A stretch of DNA of 64,000 bases from contig CAUQXI010000002.1 in assembly GCA_963522145.1 (NCBI GenBank), positions 186,001 to 250,000 of the forward strand, read 5' to 3'. The translations under genes were made by a program, and so were the position numbers. This document shows positions 42,880 to 50,986 of the stretch, one piece after another (within the stretch, counting starts at the first letter, position 1; the number at the start of each line of letters is the position of its first letter). The notes beneath the pieces were generated by a model. The model had not been told where the DNA came from, ran no database searches, and worked only from the letters and a program-made list of their open reading frames with translations. Origin of the DNA: Mesorhizobium_B sp963522145 (GTDB lineage: Bacteria > Pseudomonadota > Alphaproteobacteria > Rhizobiales > Rhizobiaceae).

Positions 42880-44009
42880 GCACCCCTTACGCGAAACTCC
42901 CCGCCTGGGCCGATTACGGCCTGATCCCTCTTGTCAATCTCGCCGTCGCCTTCATCGTCGCGGGGCTGGTCGTGCTGATCGTGGGCGAGAACCCCTTGCG
43001 CGCGGCGGCGATCCTCGTCGAGGGCGCATTCGGGCGGGGGCAGTATGTCGCCTATACGCTGTATTACGCGACGAACTTCATCTTCACGGGGCTGGCGGTG
43101 GCCGTCGCCTTTCATGCCGGGCTGTTCAACATCGGCGGCGAGGGGCAGGCTTATATCGGCGGCCTCGGCGTGGCGCTGGTGGCGCTTTCCTTCGATGCGG
43201 TGTTTCCGTGGTGGGTGAACTTCCCGCTGGCGATCCTCGCTTCGGCCGGCAACGGCGCGCTTTGGGCGCTGATCCCGGCCTGGCTCCAGGCCCGGCGCGG
43301 CTCGCACATCGTCATCACCACCATCATGTTCAACTTCATCGCGGCGAGCCTGATGGTTTATCTGTTGGTGGACGTGCTGAAGCCCGCCGCCGCCATGGGT
43401 CCGCAGACCCGCACCTTCACCGAGAACGCGCAGCTGCCGAAGCTCAACGGGATGCTGGAACTGTTCGGCGCGACGATCCGCTCCGCGCCGCTCAACCTGT
43501 CCTTCCTGCTCGCCCTCGTCATGGCGGTCTTCGTCTGGGCGCTGATCTGGCGCACGCGGCTGGGCTACGAGATCCGCACCTTCGGCTTCAGTCCGAAGGC
43601 CGCGCGCTATGCCGGCATCTCCGAAACGCGCATCATCATCATCGCCATGATGATCTCAGGCGCGCTGGCAGGCATGATGGCGCTCAACCCCATCATGGGC
43701 GACCAGCATCAGGTGCAGATTGATTTCGTTTCCGGCGCGGGCTTCGTCGGCATCGCGGTGGCGCTGATGGGCCGCTCGCACCCGGCCGGCATCGTGCCTG
43801 CCGCGATCCTGTTCGGCGCGCTCTATCAGGGCGGGGCGGAGCTCGCCTTCGAGATGCCGGCGATCTCGCGCGACATGATCGTGATCATCCAGGGCCTCGT
43901 GATCCTGTTTGCCGGCGCGCTCGAGCACATGTTCCGCCCCGCCGTGCAGGCCGTTTTCGCGCGCGCGTCGCCGAACCGGCTGCCGGCCGCTGCTGCGGGA
44001 GCGGGCTGA
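42876..44009 (+). CDS. Nucleoside ABC transporter permease (BMP type, subunit 1)
   Basis: The 377-residue permease starts with GTG 42876, overlapping fosX. About nine or ten hydrophobic segments are present, with AFHAGLFNIGGEGQAYIGG, TRLGYEIRTFGFSPKAARYAGIS and the GAGFVGIAVALMGRSHP loop typical of the YufP branch. It pairs with the next gene's product to form a heterodimeric nucleoside channel. Confidence 0.92.
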   Translation: MSTPYAKLPAWADYGLIPLVNLAVAFIVAGLVVLIVGENPLRAAAILVEGAFGRGQYVAYTLYYATNFIFTGLAVAVAFHAGLFNIGGEGQAYIGGLGVALVALSFDAVFPWWVNFPLAILASAGNGALWALIPAWLQARRGSHIVITTIMFNFIAASLMVYLLVDVLKPAAAMGPQTRTFTENAQLPKLNGMLELFGATIRSAPLNLSFLLALVMAVFVWALIWRTRLGYEIRTFGFSPKAARYAGISETRIIIIAMMISGALAGMMALNPIMGDQHQVQIDFVSGAGFVGIAVALMGRSHPAGIVPAAILFGALYQGGAELAFEMPAISRDMIVIIQGLVILFAGALEHMFRPAVQAVFARASPNRLPAAAAGAG

Positions 44010-44012
44010 GCC

Positions 44013-44981
44013 ATGTCGCCCGACCTTTTCGTTCAGCTCGCCGACGCCACGATCCGCGTGTCCGTGCCGCTTCTGCTCGCCTGCCTCGCAGGGCTCTACT
44101 CCGAGCGCGCGGGCCTCTTCGACATCGGGCTCGAGGGCAAGATGCTCGCCGGTGCCTTCGCGGCGGGCACGGTTGCGGCCGTTTCCGGCTCCGCCTGGGC
44201 GGGGCTGCTCGCGGCGATCGGCATCGCCGTGCTGCTCGCGCTGGTGCACGGCTTCGCCTCGATCACCCATCGCGGCAACCAGATCGTGTCGGGCGTCGCG
44301 ATCAACTTCATCGCAGCCGGCGCCACGGTGATCCTCGGCCAGGCCTGGTTCGCGCAGGGCGGACGCACGCCGTCGCTCCCTCCCGCCGGCCGGTTCGGCC
44401 CGCTCGACCTGCCCGGCGCGGATGCCTTGCGTGACGTGCCGCTCCTCGGCGCAATCTGGTCTGAGATCGTTTCGGGCCAGACGCTGCTCGCTTATTTCGC
44501 CTTCGCCATGGTGCCGGTCACATGGTGGGTGCTTTACCGCACGCGCTTCGGCTTGCGCCTGCGCGCGGTGGGCGAGAACCCGGCGGCGGTCGATACCGCC
44601 GGCATCTCCGTGCCCTGGCTGCGTTATCGCGCGGTGATCTGCACCGGCGTGCTCACGGGCGTGGCCGGCGCCTATCTCGCTTTGTCGCAGAACGCCGGCT
44701 TCGTGAAGGACATGACGGCGGGGCGCGGCTATATCGCGCTCGCCGCGCTCATCTTCGCCAAGTGGAAGCCGGTGCCTGCCATGTGGGCCTGCCTGCTGTT
44801 CGGCTTTCTCGACGCTGTCTCGATCCGCTATCAAGGCGTAGCCTTTCCCGGTATCGGCAGGGCGCCCGTGCAGCTGATGCAGGCGCTGCCCTACATCCTC
44901 ACCGTGATCCTGCTCGCCGGCTTCATCGGCAAGGCCGTTCCGCCGAGGGCCGGGGGCGTGCCCTACGTGAAGGAGCGGTGA
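44013..44981 (+). CDS. Nucleoside ABC transporter permease (BMP type, subunit 2)
   Basis: The 322-residue permease has SERAGLFDIGLEGKMLAGAF, TRFGLRLRAVGENPAAVDTAGIS and GRGYIALAALIFAKWKP, the marks of the YufQ branch. It begins 3 bp after the first permease. With the ATPase and the BMP protein at 39.0 kb it completes a nucleoside importer. Confidence 0.92.
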   Translation: MSPDLFVQLADATIRVSVPLLLACLAGLYSERAGLFDIGLEGKMLAGAFAAGTVAAVSGSAWAGLLAAIGIAVLLALVHGFASITHRGNQIVSGVAINFIAAGATVILGQAWFAQGGRTPSLPPAGRFGPLDLPGADALRDVPLLGAIWSEIVSGQTLLAYFAFAMVPVTWWVLYRTRFGLRLRAVGENPAAVDTAGISVPWLRYRAVICTGVLTGVAGAYLALSQNAGFVKDMTAGRGYIALAALIFAKWKPVPAMWACLLFGFLDAVSIRYQGVAFPGIGRAPVQLMQALPYILTVILLAGFIGKAVPPRAGGVPYVKER

Positions 44982-45001
44982 GGAGGATCGTGTGACCCGA
45001 A

Positions 45002-45430
45002 ATGACGTCGGCTTCCGTTTCGGAGTATAAGCGCCTCATGGCCCACGACCTCTTTCTCCTCGCGCGCGAGGCCATGGCGAAATGCCATGCGCCTTATTCC
45101 CACTTTCCCGTCGGCGCCGCCATCCGCACGGAAGACGGCCGCGTCTTTTCCGGCGCCAATATCGAGGTGGCCTCCTATCCCGAAGGCTGGTGCGCCGAGA
45201 CCACGGCGCTGGCGCATTACGTGATGGGCGGCGGCGGACGCATCACGGAGATCGCCGTGGTGGCGAGCCGGATGCCGCGCATCACGCCGTGCGGCGGCTG
45301 CCGCCAGCGCCTGGCCGAGTTCGCAGGCGCCGACGCCGCACTCCATCTGTGCGACGAGACGGGCGTGGTCGAGACGGTCCGGCTGGGCGACATGCTGCCC
45401 TACGGCTTCCGCGGCGACATCCTCAAATGA
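45002..45430 (+). CDS. cdd: Cytidine deaminase
   Basis: The 142-residue enzyme has the zinc site CAETTA (catalytic Glu near 66) and PCGGCRQ near 98-104, plus SHFPVGAAI and FSGANIEVASYPEGWCAE. It deaminates cytidine and deoxycytidine to the uridines. A start at ATG 45038 (MAHDLF...) would match the usual family N-terminus equally well. It overlaps the phosphorylase gene by four bases and acts directly after uptake of nucleosides. Confidence 0.93.
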   Translation: MTSASVSEYKRLMAHDLFLLAREAMAKCHAPYSHFPVGAAIRTEDGRVFSGANIEVASYPEGWCAETTALAHYVMGGGGRITEIAVVASRMPRITPCGGCRQRLAEFAGADAALHLCDETGVVETVRLGDMLPYGFRGDILK

Positions 45431-46233
45431 GCGAGGCGGCGCGGCATCTGCGCGAAAAGCTCGCAGGCCTCGCACCGCGCCTCGCGATCGTGCTCGGTTC
45501 CGGCCTGAGCGAGCTCGCAGACGAGGTGGAGAACGCGATCCGCATCCCTTATGCCCACCTGCCCGGCTTTCCCCGGTCTGGCGTGTCGGGCCACGCGGGA
45601 ACGCTGGTTGCCGGACGCTTCGCGGGCCAACCCGTGCTGATGCTCGCCGGCCGCGCCCATTACTACGAGCATGGTGACGCTGCAGCCATGCGTCCTGTTC
45701 TGGAAGCGCTCGCGGCGGTCGGCGTCGAGCAACTGGTCCTCACCAACGCCGCCGGTTCGCTGCGGGCCGACATGCCACCGGGCTCGGTGATGCTCGTCAC
45801 CGACCATATCAACTTTTCCGGCACCAATCCGCTCTTCGGCGAAGAAAGCGACCGCCGCTTCGTCGGGCTGACCGAAGCCTATGACGGCGCGATGCGCGCC
45901 GCGCTCAAGGCTGCGGCCGAACGCGAAGGCATCACGCTGCATGACGGCGTCTACATGTGGTTCTCCGGGCCATCCTTCGAAACGCCGGCCGAAATCCGCA
46001 TGGCGCGCCTGTTCGGTGCGGATGCGGTGGGCATGTCCACCGTGCCGGAAGTGATCCTCGCCCGCTTCCTGGGGCTGCGGGTGGCGGCTGCGTCCGTCAT
46101 CACCAACCTTGCCGCCGGCATGACGGGCGCCGAACTGAGCCACACGGAAACGAAAAACATGGCCCCGCAAGGCGGCAGCAAGCTCGCCGCCATCCTGCGC
46201 CGCGCGGTGGGGGAGGCGTGGCTGGTTGAGTGA
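45427..46233 (+). CDS. Purine nucleoside phosphorylase (trimeric type)
   Basis: The 268-residue enzyme has the phosphate site LAIVLGSGLSELAD, SGHAGTLV and GRAHYYEHGD, then LTNAAGSL, VTDHINFSGTNPL, the base-binding GPSFETPAEIRM and GMSTVPEVILAR. This is the class of trimeric PNPs that cleave inosine and guanosine with phosphate. The start overlaps the cdd stop; upstream frame to 45082 lies antisense-free inside cdd and is not real. Confidence 0.92.
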   Translation: MSEAARHLREKLAGLAPRLAIVLGSGLSELADEVENAIRIPYAHLPGFPRSGVSGHAGTLVAGRFAGQPVLMLAGRAHYYEHGDAAAMRPVLEALAAVGVEQLVLTNAAGSLRADMPPGSVMLVTDHINFSGTNPLFGEESDRRFVGLTEAYDGAMRAALKAAAEREGITLHDGVYMWFSGPSFETPAEIRMARLFGADAVGMSTVPEVILARFLGLRVAAASVITNLAAGMTGAELSHTETKNMAPQGGSKLAAILRRAVGEAWLVE

Positions 46234-46241
46234 TCGGCGGC

Positions 46242-46402
46242 GCTGCCCCTCATCCCCCTGCCGGGACCTTCTCCCCGCACGCGGGGAGAAGACAGCCCTC
46301 AATTCCGCTTTCGCCTACCGTCATCGTTTGCCCAGAGTAGGCGGCAGCGTGTCTTCTCCCCGTTCACGGGGAGAAGGTGGCGGCAGCCGGATGAGGGGCA
46401 AC
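46242..46402. repeat. RIME-like palindromic intergenic repeat
   Basis: Two 53-nt arms (46242-46294 and 46350-46402) are inverted copies with mismatches only at a few positions. Each begins with GCCCCTCATCC-type sequence and ends GAGAAGACA, and each contains its own hairpin CTTCTCCCCG-N4-CGGGGAGAAG. The arms flank 55 nt of unique sequence. This structure matches the short mosaic intergenic elements of rhizobia. It lies between pnp and deoA; as RNA it would form a large hairpin that could end or protect the pnp transcript. Confidence 0.8.
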
Positions 46403-46431
46403 ACCATCGTCTCATGAGGAGGTAACCCACC

Positions 46432-47748
46432 ATGCTCCCGCAGGAGATCATCCGCAAAAAGCGCGACGGTAAGCCGCTCGCCGAGGGTGAGATCGCCGCC
46501 TTCGCGCGCGGGCTCACCGACAACTCCTTCTCGGAAGGCCAGGTCGCCGCCCTCGCCATGGCGATCCTGCTCAACGGGATGACCTCTTCCGAGACGGTGG
46601 CGCTCACGCTCGCCATGCGCGACTCCGGGCGCGTGCTCGACTGGTCGCACCTGCCCGGCCCCGTGGCCGACAAGCATTCCACCGGCGGCGTGGGCGATAA
46701 TGTCTCGCTGATACTGGCGCCGATTGCGGCCGCCTGCGGCCTCTACGTGCCCATGATCTCCGGTCGCGGCCTCGGCCACACAGGCGGCACGCTCGACAAG
46801 CTGGACACGATCCCCGGCTATGGAAGCCGGCCCGACGAAGCCACCTTCCGCCAGGTCGTGGAAACGGTCGGCTGCGCCATCATCGGCGCAACGGAGGACC
46901 TCGCACCGGCCGACAAGCGCTTCTACGCGGTCCGCGACGTAACGGCGACGGTGGAATCCGTGCCGCTGATCACCGCCTCGATCCTGTCCAAGAAGCTCGC
47001 GGCGGGGCTCCAGAACCTCGTTCTCGATGTCAAATGCGGCAACGGCGCCTTCATGCCCTCCATGCGCGAGGCCTTCGGGCTAGCGCAAAGCCTGGTCGAG
47101 GTGGCGAACGGAGCGGGGCTTCGCACGACGGCGCTGATCACCGACATGGACCAGCCGCTCGCTTCGGCTGCCGGCAACGCCGTCGAGGTGCTGAACGCGG
47201 TCGAGTTTTTGACCGGCGCCCGCCGCGACCCGCGCCTGGAAGAGGTGACGCTTGCGCTTGCCGCCGAGATGATCGCGGGCGCCGGGCAGGCGTCCCGCCG
47301 CGATGCGCTTGTCCTCGCGCGCGACGCCCTCGACACGGGCCGAGCGGCGGAGATCTTTGGGCGAATGGTGCACGGGCTCGGCGGCCCCGCCGATTTCGTG
47401 GAGCGTCCGCGTGTCTACCTCCCGCAAGCGCCGATGGAACTGCCGGTTCTGAGCGAGGTGGATGGGTTCGTCTCAGCCATCGACACCCGCGCGGTCGGGC
47501 TCGCCGTGGTGGAACTCGGCGGCGGACGCCGCAAGCCCGAGAACGAGGTCGACGGCGCGGTCGGCCTTTCCGCCCTTGCGCCGATCGGCACGGAAATCCG
47601 GGCGGGCGATCCGCTCGCGCTGGTTCATGCGCGCAGCGAGAACGAGGCGCGCGCGGCGATCCTGGCAGTGCGCGCTGCCTATCGCCTCACGCCCGACCGG
47701 GCCCCGGGCGCCAGGCCCGTCCAGCGCAGGGTCGGCGCCGGCGCGTGA
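46432..47748 (+). CDS. deoA: Thymidine phosphorylase
   Basis: The 438-residue enzyme has the family signature SGRGLGHTGGTLDKLDTIPG near residue 110, DKHSTGGVGDNVSL before it and VDVKCGNGAFM-like LVLDVKCGNGAFM near 200. The C-terminal domain has GGGRRKPENEVD and a Pro-rich end. It splits thymidine and deoxyuridine with phosphate. GAGGAGG precedes ATG 46432. It follows the palindromic repeat and completes the pyrimidine part of the salvage region. Confidence 0.95.
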   Translation: MLPQEIIRKKRDGKPLAEGEIAAFARGLTDNSFSEGQVAALAMAILLNGMTSSETVALTLAMRDSGRVLDWSHLPGPVADKHSTGGVGDNVSLILAPIAAACGLYVPMISGRGLGHTGGTLDKLDTIPGYGSRPDEATFRQVVETVGCAIIGATEDLAPADKRFYAVRDVTATVESVPLITASILSKKLAAGLQNLVLDVKCGNGAFMPSMREAFGLAQSLVEVANGAGLRTTALITDMDQPLASAAGNAVEVLNAVEFLTGARRDPRLEEVTLALAAEMIAGAGQASRRDALVLARDALDTGRAAEIFGRMVHGLGGPADFVERPRVYLPQAPMELPVLSEVDGFVSAIDTRAVGLAVVELGGGRRKPENEVDGAVGLSALAPIGTEIRAGDPLALVHARSENEARAAILAVRAAYRLTPDRAPGARPVQRRVGAGA

Positions 47749-47757
47749 CGGGCCAAG

Positions 47758-48294
47758 TCACTGCACCAGAAGCAGGGCGCCGTTCGAGACCTCGTATTTG
47801 GACAGGCTTCGGAGGAAGCTCATGCCGATCAGCGTGGTGTCGAGCGCCCGGTCCTCCAGCACCACGGCCTGCACGTCGCGCGCCTCGACGCGTCCGATCT
47901 CGATCGTCTTGATGATGGCCGCAGCCGCCATGGCTTTGCCATTCGCCGTGTTGACCTCATGGGAGAAGTTGGCCGGCTTGAGCGCAATGCCCAGGCTGCG
48001 CGCCGTGGAGGCGTTCATCGCCACATAGGTCGCACCCGTATCGACCACGCCCGTCACCCGCCTTCCATTGATGCGGAACTCGGCCACGAAATGCCCGCTC
48101 GCATCCGCTTCCACCACCGCCTTGCGCCCGGTGACCGATTTAGGTGATCGCGGCGCATCGACCGGCACCATCTCCGGCGCATCGGTCTTCGCCTCCGTCC
48201 AGCCTGCCAGCAGGCCGGGACGCGTTTCGAGCAGGATCGGGATGGAGGCCGAGGCGGCGGCGCAGATGCCGAAAATCAGGAGATGGCGGAGCAT
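47758..48294 (-). CDS. Retropepsin-like aspartic protease family protein (TIGR02281 type)
   Basis: The 178-residue protein has an N-terminal membrane anchor or signal (LLIFGICAAASASIPILL) and a single retropepsin-like domain: FRINGRRVTGVVDTGATYVAMN with the D-T-G catalytic triad near residue 90, then VNTANGKAMAA and LIGMSFLRSLSKYEV. Only one DTG is present, so an active form would be a dimer. It is convergent with deoA. Confidence 0.87.
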   Translation of the reverse strand: MLRHLLIFGICAAASASIPILLETRPGLLAGWTEAKTDAPEMVPVDAPRSPKSVTGRKAVVEADASGHFVAEFRINGRRVTGVVDTGATYVAMNASTARSLGIALKPANFSHEVNTANGKAMAAAAIIKTIEIGRVEARDVQAVVLEDRALDTTLIGMSFLRSLSKYEVSNGALLLVQ

Positions 48295-48411
48295 GGGCGT
48301 TCGTCGCGCAGGGTTTCCCCATCGCTAGCAGCTTTGCCCTCACCTCGTCCTTAATCCGGGCGCACGGGACGAGCGGCTTTCGCCGCCTCGGTTAACCGAT
48401 CGTTGCGGAAC

Positions 48412-49041
48412 TCACTTCGTGCCGTACATGCGGTCGCCCGCATCGCCGAGGCCGGGCACGATATAGCCCTTCTCGTTGAGCTGGCGGTCGATGGAGGCGG
48501 TGAATACCGGCACGTCGGGATGGGCCGCCGTAAAGCGCGCGATGCCTTCGGGTGCGGCGAGCAGGCAAAGGTAGCGAAGCTGGGTCGCGCCGCGTCCCTT
48601 GAGCTTGTCGATTGCCGCGATCGCGGAATTGGCGGTGGCGAGCATGGGATCCACCACGATCACCAGCCGGTCGTGAAGATCGCTTGGCGCCTTGAAGAAA
48701 TATTCCACCGCTTCAAGCGTGTCATGGTCGCGGTAGAGCCCGACATGCGCCACCCGCGCGGCCGGCACGAGGTCGAGCAGCCCTTCCAGCAGCCCGTTGC
48801 CGGCGCGCAGAACGGAAGCGAAGACCAGCTTCTTGCCTTCGAGCGTGGGCGCATCCATCGTCTCGATCGGCGTCTCGATCCGCTTGGTGGTCAGCTCCAG
48901 ATCGCGCGTGACCTCATAGCCGAGCAGCAGCGAGATCTCGCGCAGGAGGCGGCGGAATCCGGCGGTGGAGGTGTCCCGGTCGCGCATGATCGAGAGCTTG
49001 TGCTGCACGAGGGGGTGGTCGACGACGGTAACGCCCTTCAT
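48412..49041 (-). CDS. upp: Uracil phosphoribosyltransferase
   Basis: The 209-residue enzyme begins GVTVVDHPLVQHKLSIMRD, contains FASVLRAGNGLLEG, the PRPP loop VIVVDPMLATANSA and the uracil-binding end YIVPGLGDAGDRMYGTK. It makes UMP from uracil and PRPP. ATG 49041 has GGAGGGAGC at 7-nt spacing; the frame extends to 49080 without a site. It takes up the uracil released by the deaminase and phosphorylase products. Confidence 0.95.
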   Translation of the reverse strand: MKGVTVVDHPLVQHKLSIMRDRDTSTAGFRRLLREISLLLGYEVTRDLELTTKRIETPIETMDAPTLEGKKLVFASVLRAGNGLLEGLLDLVPAARVAHVGLYRDHDTLEAVEYFFKAPSDLHDRLVIVVDPMLATANSAIAAIDKLKGRGATQLRYLCLLAAPEGIARFTAAHPDVPVFTASIDRQLNEKGYIVPGLGDAGDRMYGTK

Positions 49042-49137
49042 GCGGAAAGCTCCCTCCGGCAATAATGCTGCGAAGACCATAGCCGGCTCGAAGCAGGGGC
49101 GAAACCGTTGCGCCCGAAGGAGAGGTGGAAAAGCCGT

Positions 49138-50109
49138 TCAGCGCGCAGGCGGCAGGCGGGCCAGCAGGCTCGCTCGCGTCTTGCGGTCCACGAAAGCCGC
49201 TTCCAGCGCGGTACGCGTGACGCCGGCCAGCGCTTTGGCATCGAGCTTCCAGGCCTCGGCGGCGCTTGAATATTCCCGGCCGAGCGTGGTGTCGAAGAAG
49301 GGCGGATCGTCGGAGTTGAGCGTCACCTTGCATCCCGCGTCCCGGAGCCGGAGAAAGGGGTGGCTCGCCCGGTCGGGATAAAGGCCGAGCGCCACATTCG
49401 AGCCGGGGCAGCATTCGAGCACCACGCCCTCGGCCGCGATGCGGCGCACGAGGTCGGCGTCCTCGATCGCGCGCACGCCGTGGCCGATCCGGCTCGGGCG
49501 AAGAGCGTCGAGCGCGGCGCGCACGCTTTCCGCGCCGCCGAACTCGCCGGCATGAACGGTGATGCCGAGGCCCGCTTCGCGCGCGATCTCGAAGGCGCGC
49601 TGGAAATCCTCCGTCTCGCCAAAGCGCTCGTCGCCCCCCATGCCGAAGCCGGCGATCAGCGGATGTCCGGAGCGCGCCGCAAAGCGGGCCGCGGCTTCCA
49701 CCGCCTCCACGCCGAAATGCCGCACGCCGGTCACGATCATGCGCGCTTCGATGCCGGTCTTGGCCTGCGCGCGCCGGATGCCTTCGGCAAGCCCCGCATG
49801 GTAGCTCTCTGCTGAAAGCCCCGCGCGGCGCGCATGGTCGGGCGAGGTGAAGAACTCGGAATAGATCGCGCCCTCGCGCGCCAGGCTCGACAGGTAGGTT
49901 TCCGCGAGCCGCGCATAATCTTCCTCGCTGCGGAAAAGATTCGCCGCGACGTCATAGGCCTGGAGGAAGCTCGAAAAATCCTGCCAGACATAGCGGCCGT
50001 TCCGGATGAGCGCAGACACGTCCACGCCGTATTTCGCGGCCTGCCTGAGAACGAGGTCGGGCGAGGCGGCGCCTTCGATATGGCAGTGAAGCTCGGCTTT
50101 CGGCGTCAT
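49138..50109 (-). CDS. add: Adenosine deaminase
   Basis: The 323-residue zinc enzyme has AELHCHIEGA (two metal His), GFGMGGDE, TVHAGEFGG with the catalytic Glu, IGHGVRAI and TLNSDDPPFFDT with the catalytic Asp. It converts adenosine to inosine, the substrate of the phosphorylase at 45.4 kb. The gene is 96 bp upstream of upp on the minus strand and probably cotranscribed. Some homologues deaminate adenine, but the length and HIEG form fit adenosine. Confidence 0.9.
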   Translation of the reverse strand: MTPKAELHCHIEGAASPDLVLRQAAKYGVDVSALIRNGRYVWQDFSSFLQAYDVAANLFRSEEDYARLAETYLSSLAREGAIYSEFFTSPDHARRAGLSAESYHAGLAEGIRRAQAKTGIEARMIVTGVRHFGVEAVEAAARFAARSGHPLIAGFGMGGDERFGETEDFQRAFEIAREAGLGITVHAGEFGGAESVRAALDALRPSRIGHGVRAIEDADLVRRIAAEGVVLECCPGSNVALGLYPDRASHPFLRLRDAGCKVTLNSDDPPFFDTTLGREYSSAAEAWKLDAKALAGVTRTALEAAFVDRKTRASLLARLPPAR

Positions 50110-50196
50110 CCGTCCCCGCCTGCGCTGTGACAGGGTGAACGTAGCGCCCCCTTCCGTGATCCGCTATGTTCGCCCCGCTTGAAACGGGTCACGAAG

Positions 50197-50976
50197 ATGT
50201 CAGACATGCGGGTGGCGGAAGCGGGCGGCATGGAAACCGCCTACGGCTTCCGCGAGGTCAACAATGCGGGCGAGAAGCAGGAGCTGGTGGACGAGGTGTT
50301 CCACCGCGTCGCCTCCCGCTACGACCTGATGAACGACCTGATGTCGGCGGGCCTGCACCGCGCCTGGAAGAGTGCTGCCGTGGCCTGGCTCAACCCGCCC
50401 GCGCGGCCGGGCTGGAAAAGCCTCGACGTGGCGGGCGGCACGGGCGACATCGCCTTCCGCATCGTGGATGCCTCGCGCGGGCAGGCCCATGTGACGGTGC
50501 TCGACGTCAACGGGTCCATGCTGGAAGTAGGCCGCGCGCGCGCCGAGACGCGCGGGATCGCAACCAGTCTCGACTTCGTGGAGGCCAATGCGGAAGCACT
50601 GCCGTTTCCCGACCGAAGCTTCGACGCCTATACGATCGCATTCGGCATCCGAAACGTGCCCCGCATCGAGGTCGCGCTCGGCGAGGCGTTCCGGGTGCTG
50701 AAGCGGGGCGGGCGCTTTCTGTGCCTGGAATTCTCGGAAGTCGACGTGGCTGGGTTAGACAAGCTCTACGAGGCCTGGTCGTTCAACGCGATCCCGCGCA
50801 TCGGCAAGCTGGTGACGGGCGATGGCGAGCCTTATTCCTATCTCGTGGAATCGATCCGCCGCTTCCCGAACCAGCCGCGCTTCGCCGAGATGGTGAAGCG
50901 CGCCGGCTTTGAGCGCGTGACCTGGCGGGATTATTCGGGCGGCATCGCCGCGGCGCATTCGGGCTGGAAGCTTTGA
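50197..50976 (+). CDS. ubiE: Ubiquinone/menaquinone C-methyltransferase
   Basis: The 259-residue SAM methyltransferase has YGFREVNNAGEKQELVDEVF, ASRYDLMNDLMS, the SAM motif DVAGGTGDIAF, the UbiE signature FGIRNVP and the CLEFSEVD stretch. It methylates the benzoquinol ring in ubiquinone synthesis. ATG 50197 was chosen; a TTG at 50179 is in frame. It starts the ubiE-ubiB-coaBC group that is conserved in Hyphomicrobiales. Confidence 0.95.
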   Translation: MSDMRVAEAGGMETAYGFREVNNAGEKQELVDEVFHRVASRYDLMNDLMSAGLHRAWKSAAVAWLNPPARPGWKSLDVAGGTGDIAFRIVDASRGQAHVTVLDVNGSMLEVGRARAETRGIATSLDFVEANAEALPFPDRSFDAYTIAFGIRNVPRIEVALGEAFRVLKRGGRFLCLEFSEVDVAGLDKLYEAWSFNAIPRIGKLVTGDGEPYSYLVESIRRFPNQPRFAEMVKRAGFERVTWRDYSGGIAAAHSGWKL

Positions 50977-50986
50977 GGCTTTCCCG

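Noticed and set aside
46242..46402. CRISPR-like repeats
   Set aside because: There are only two arms in inverted orientation with one short spacer; this is a palindromic intergenic element.
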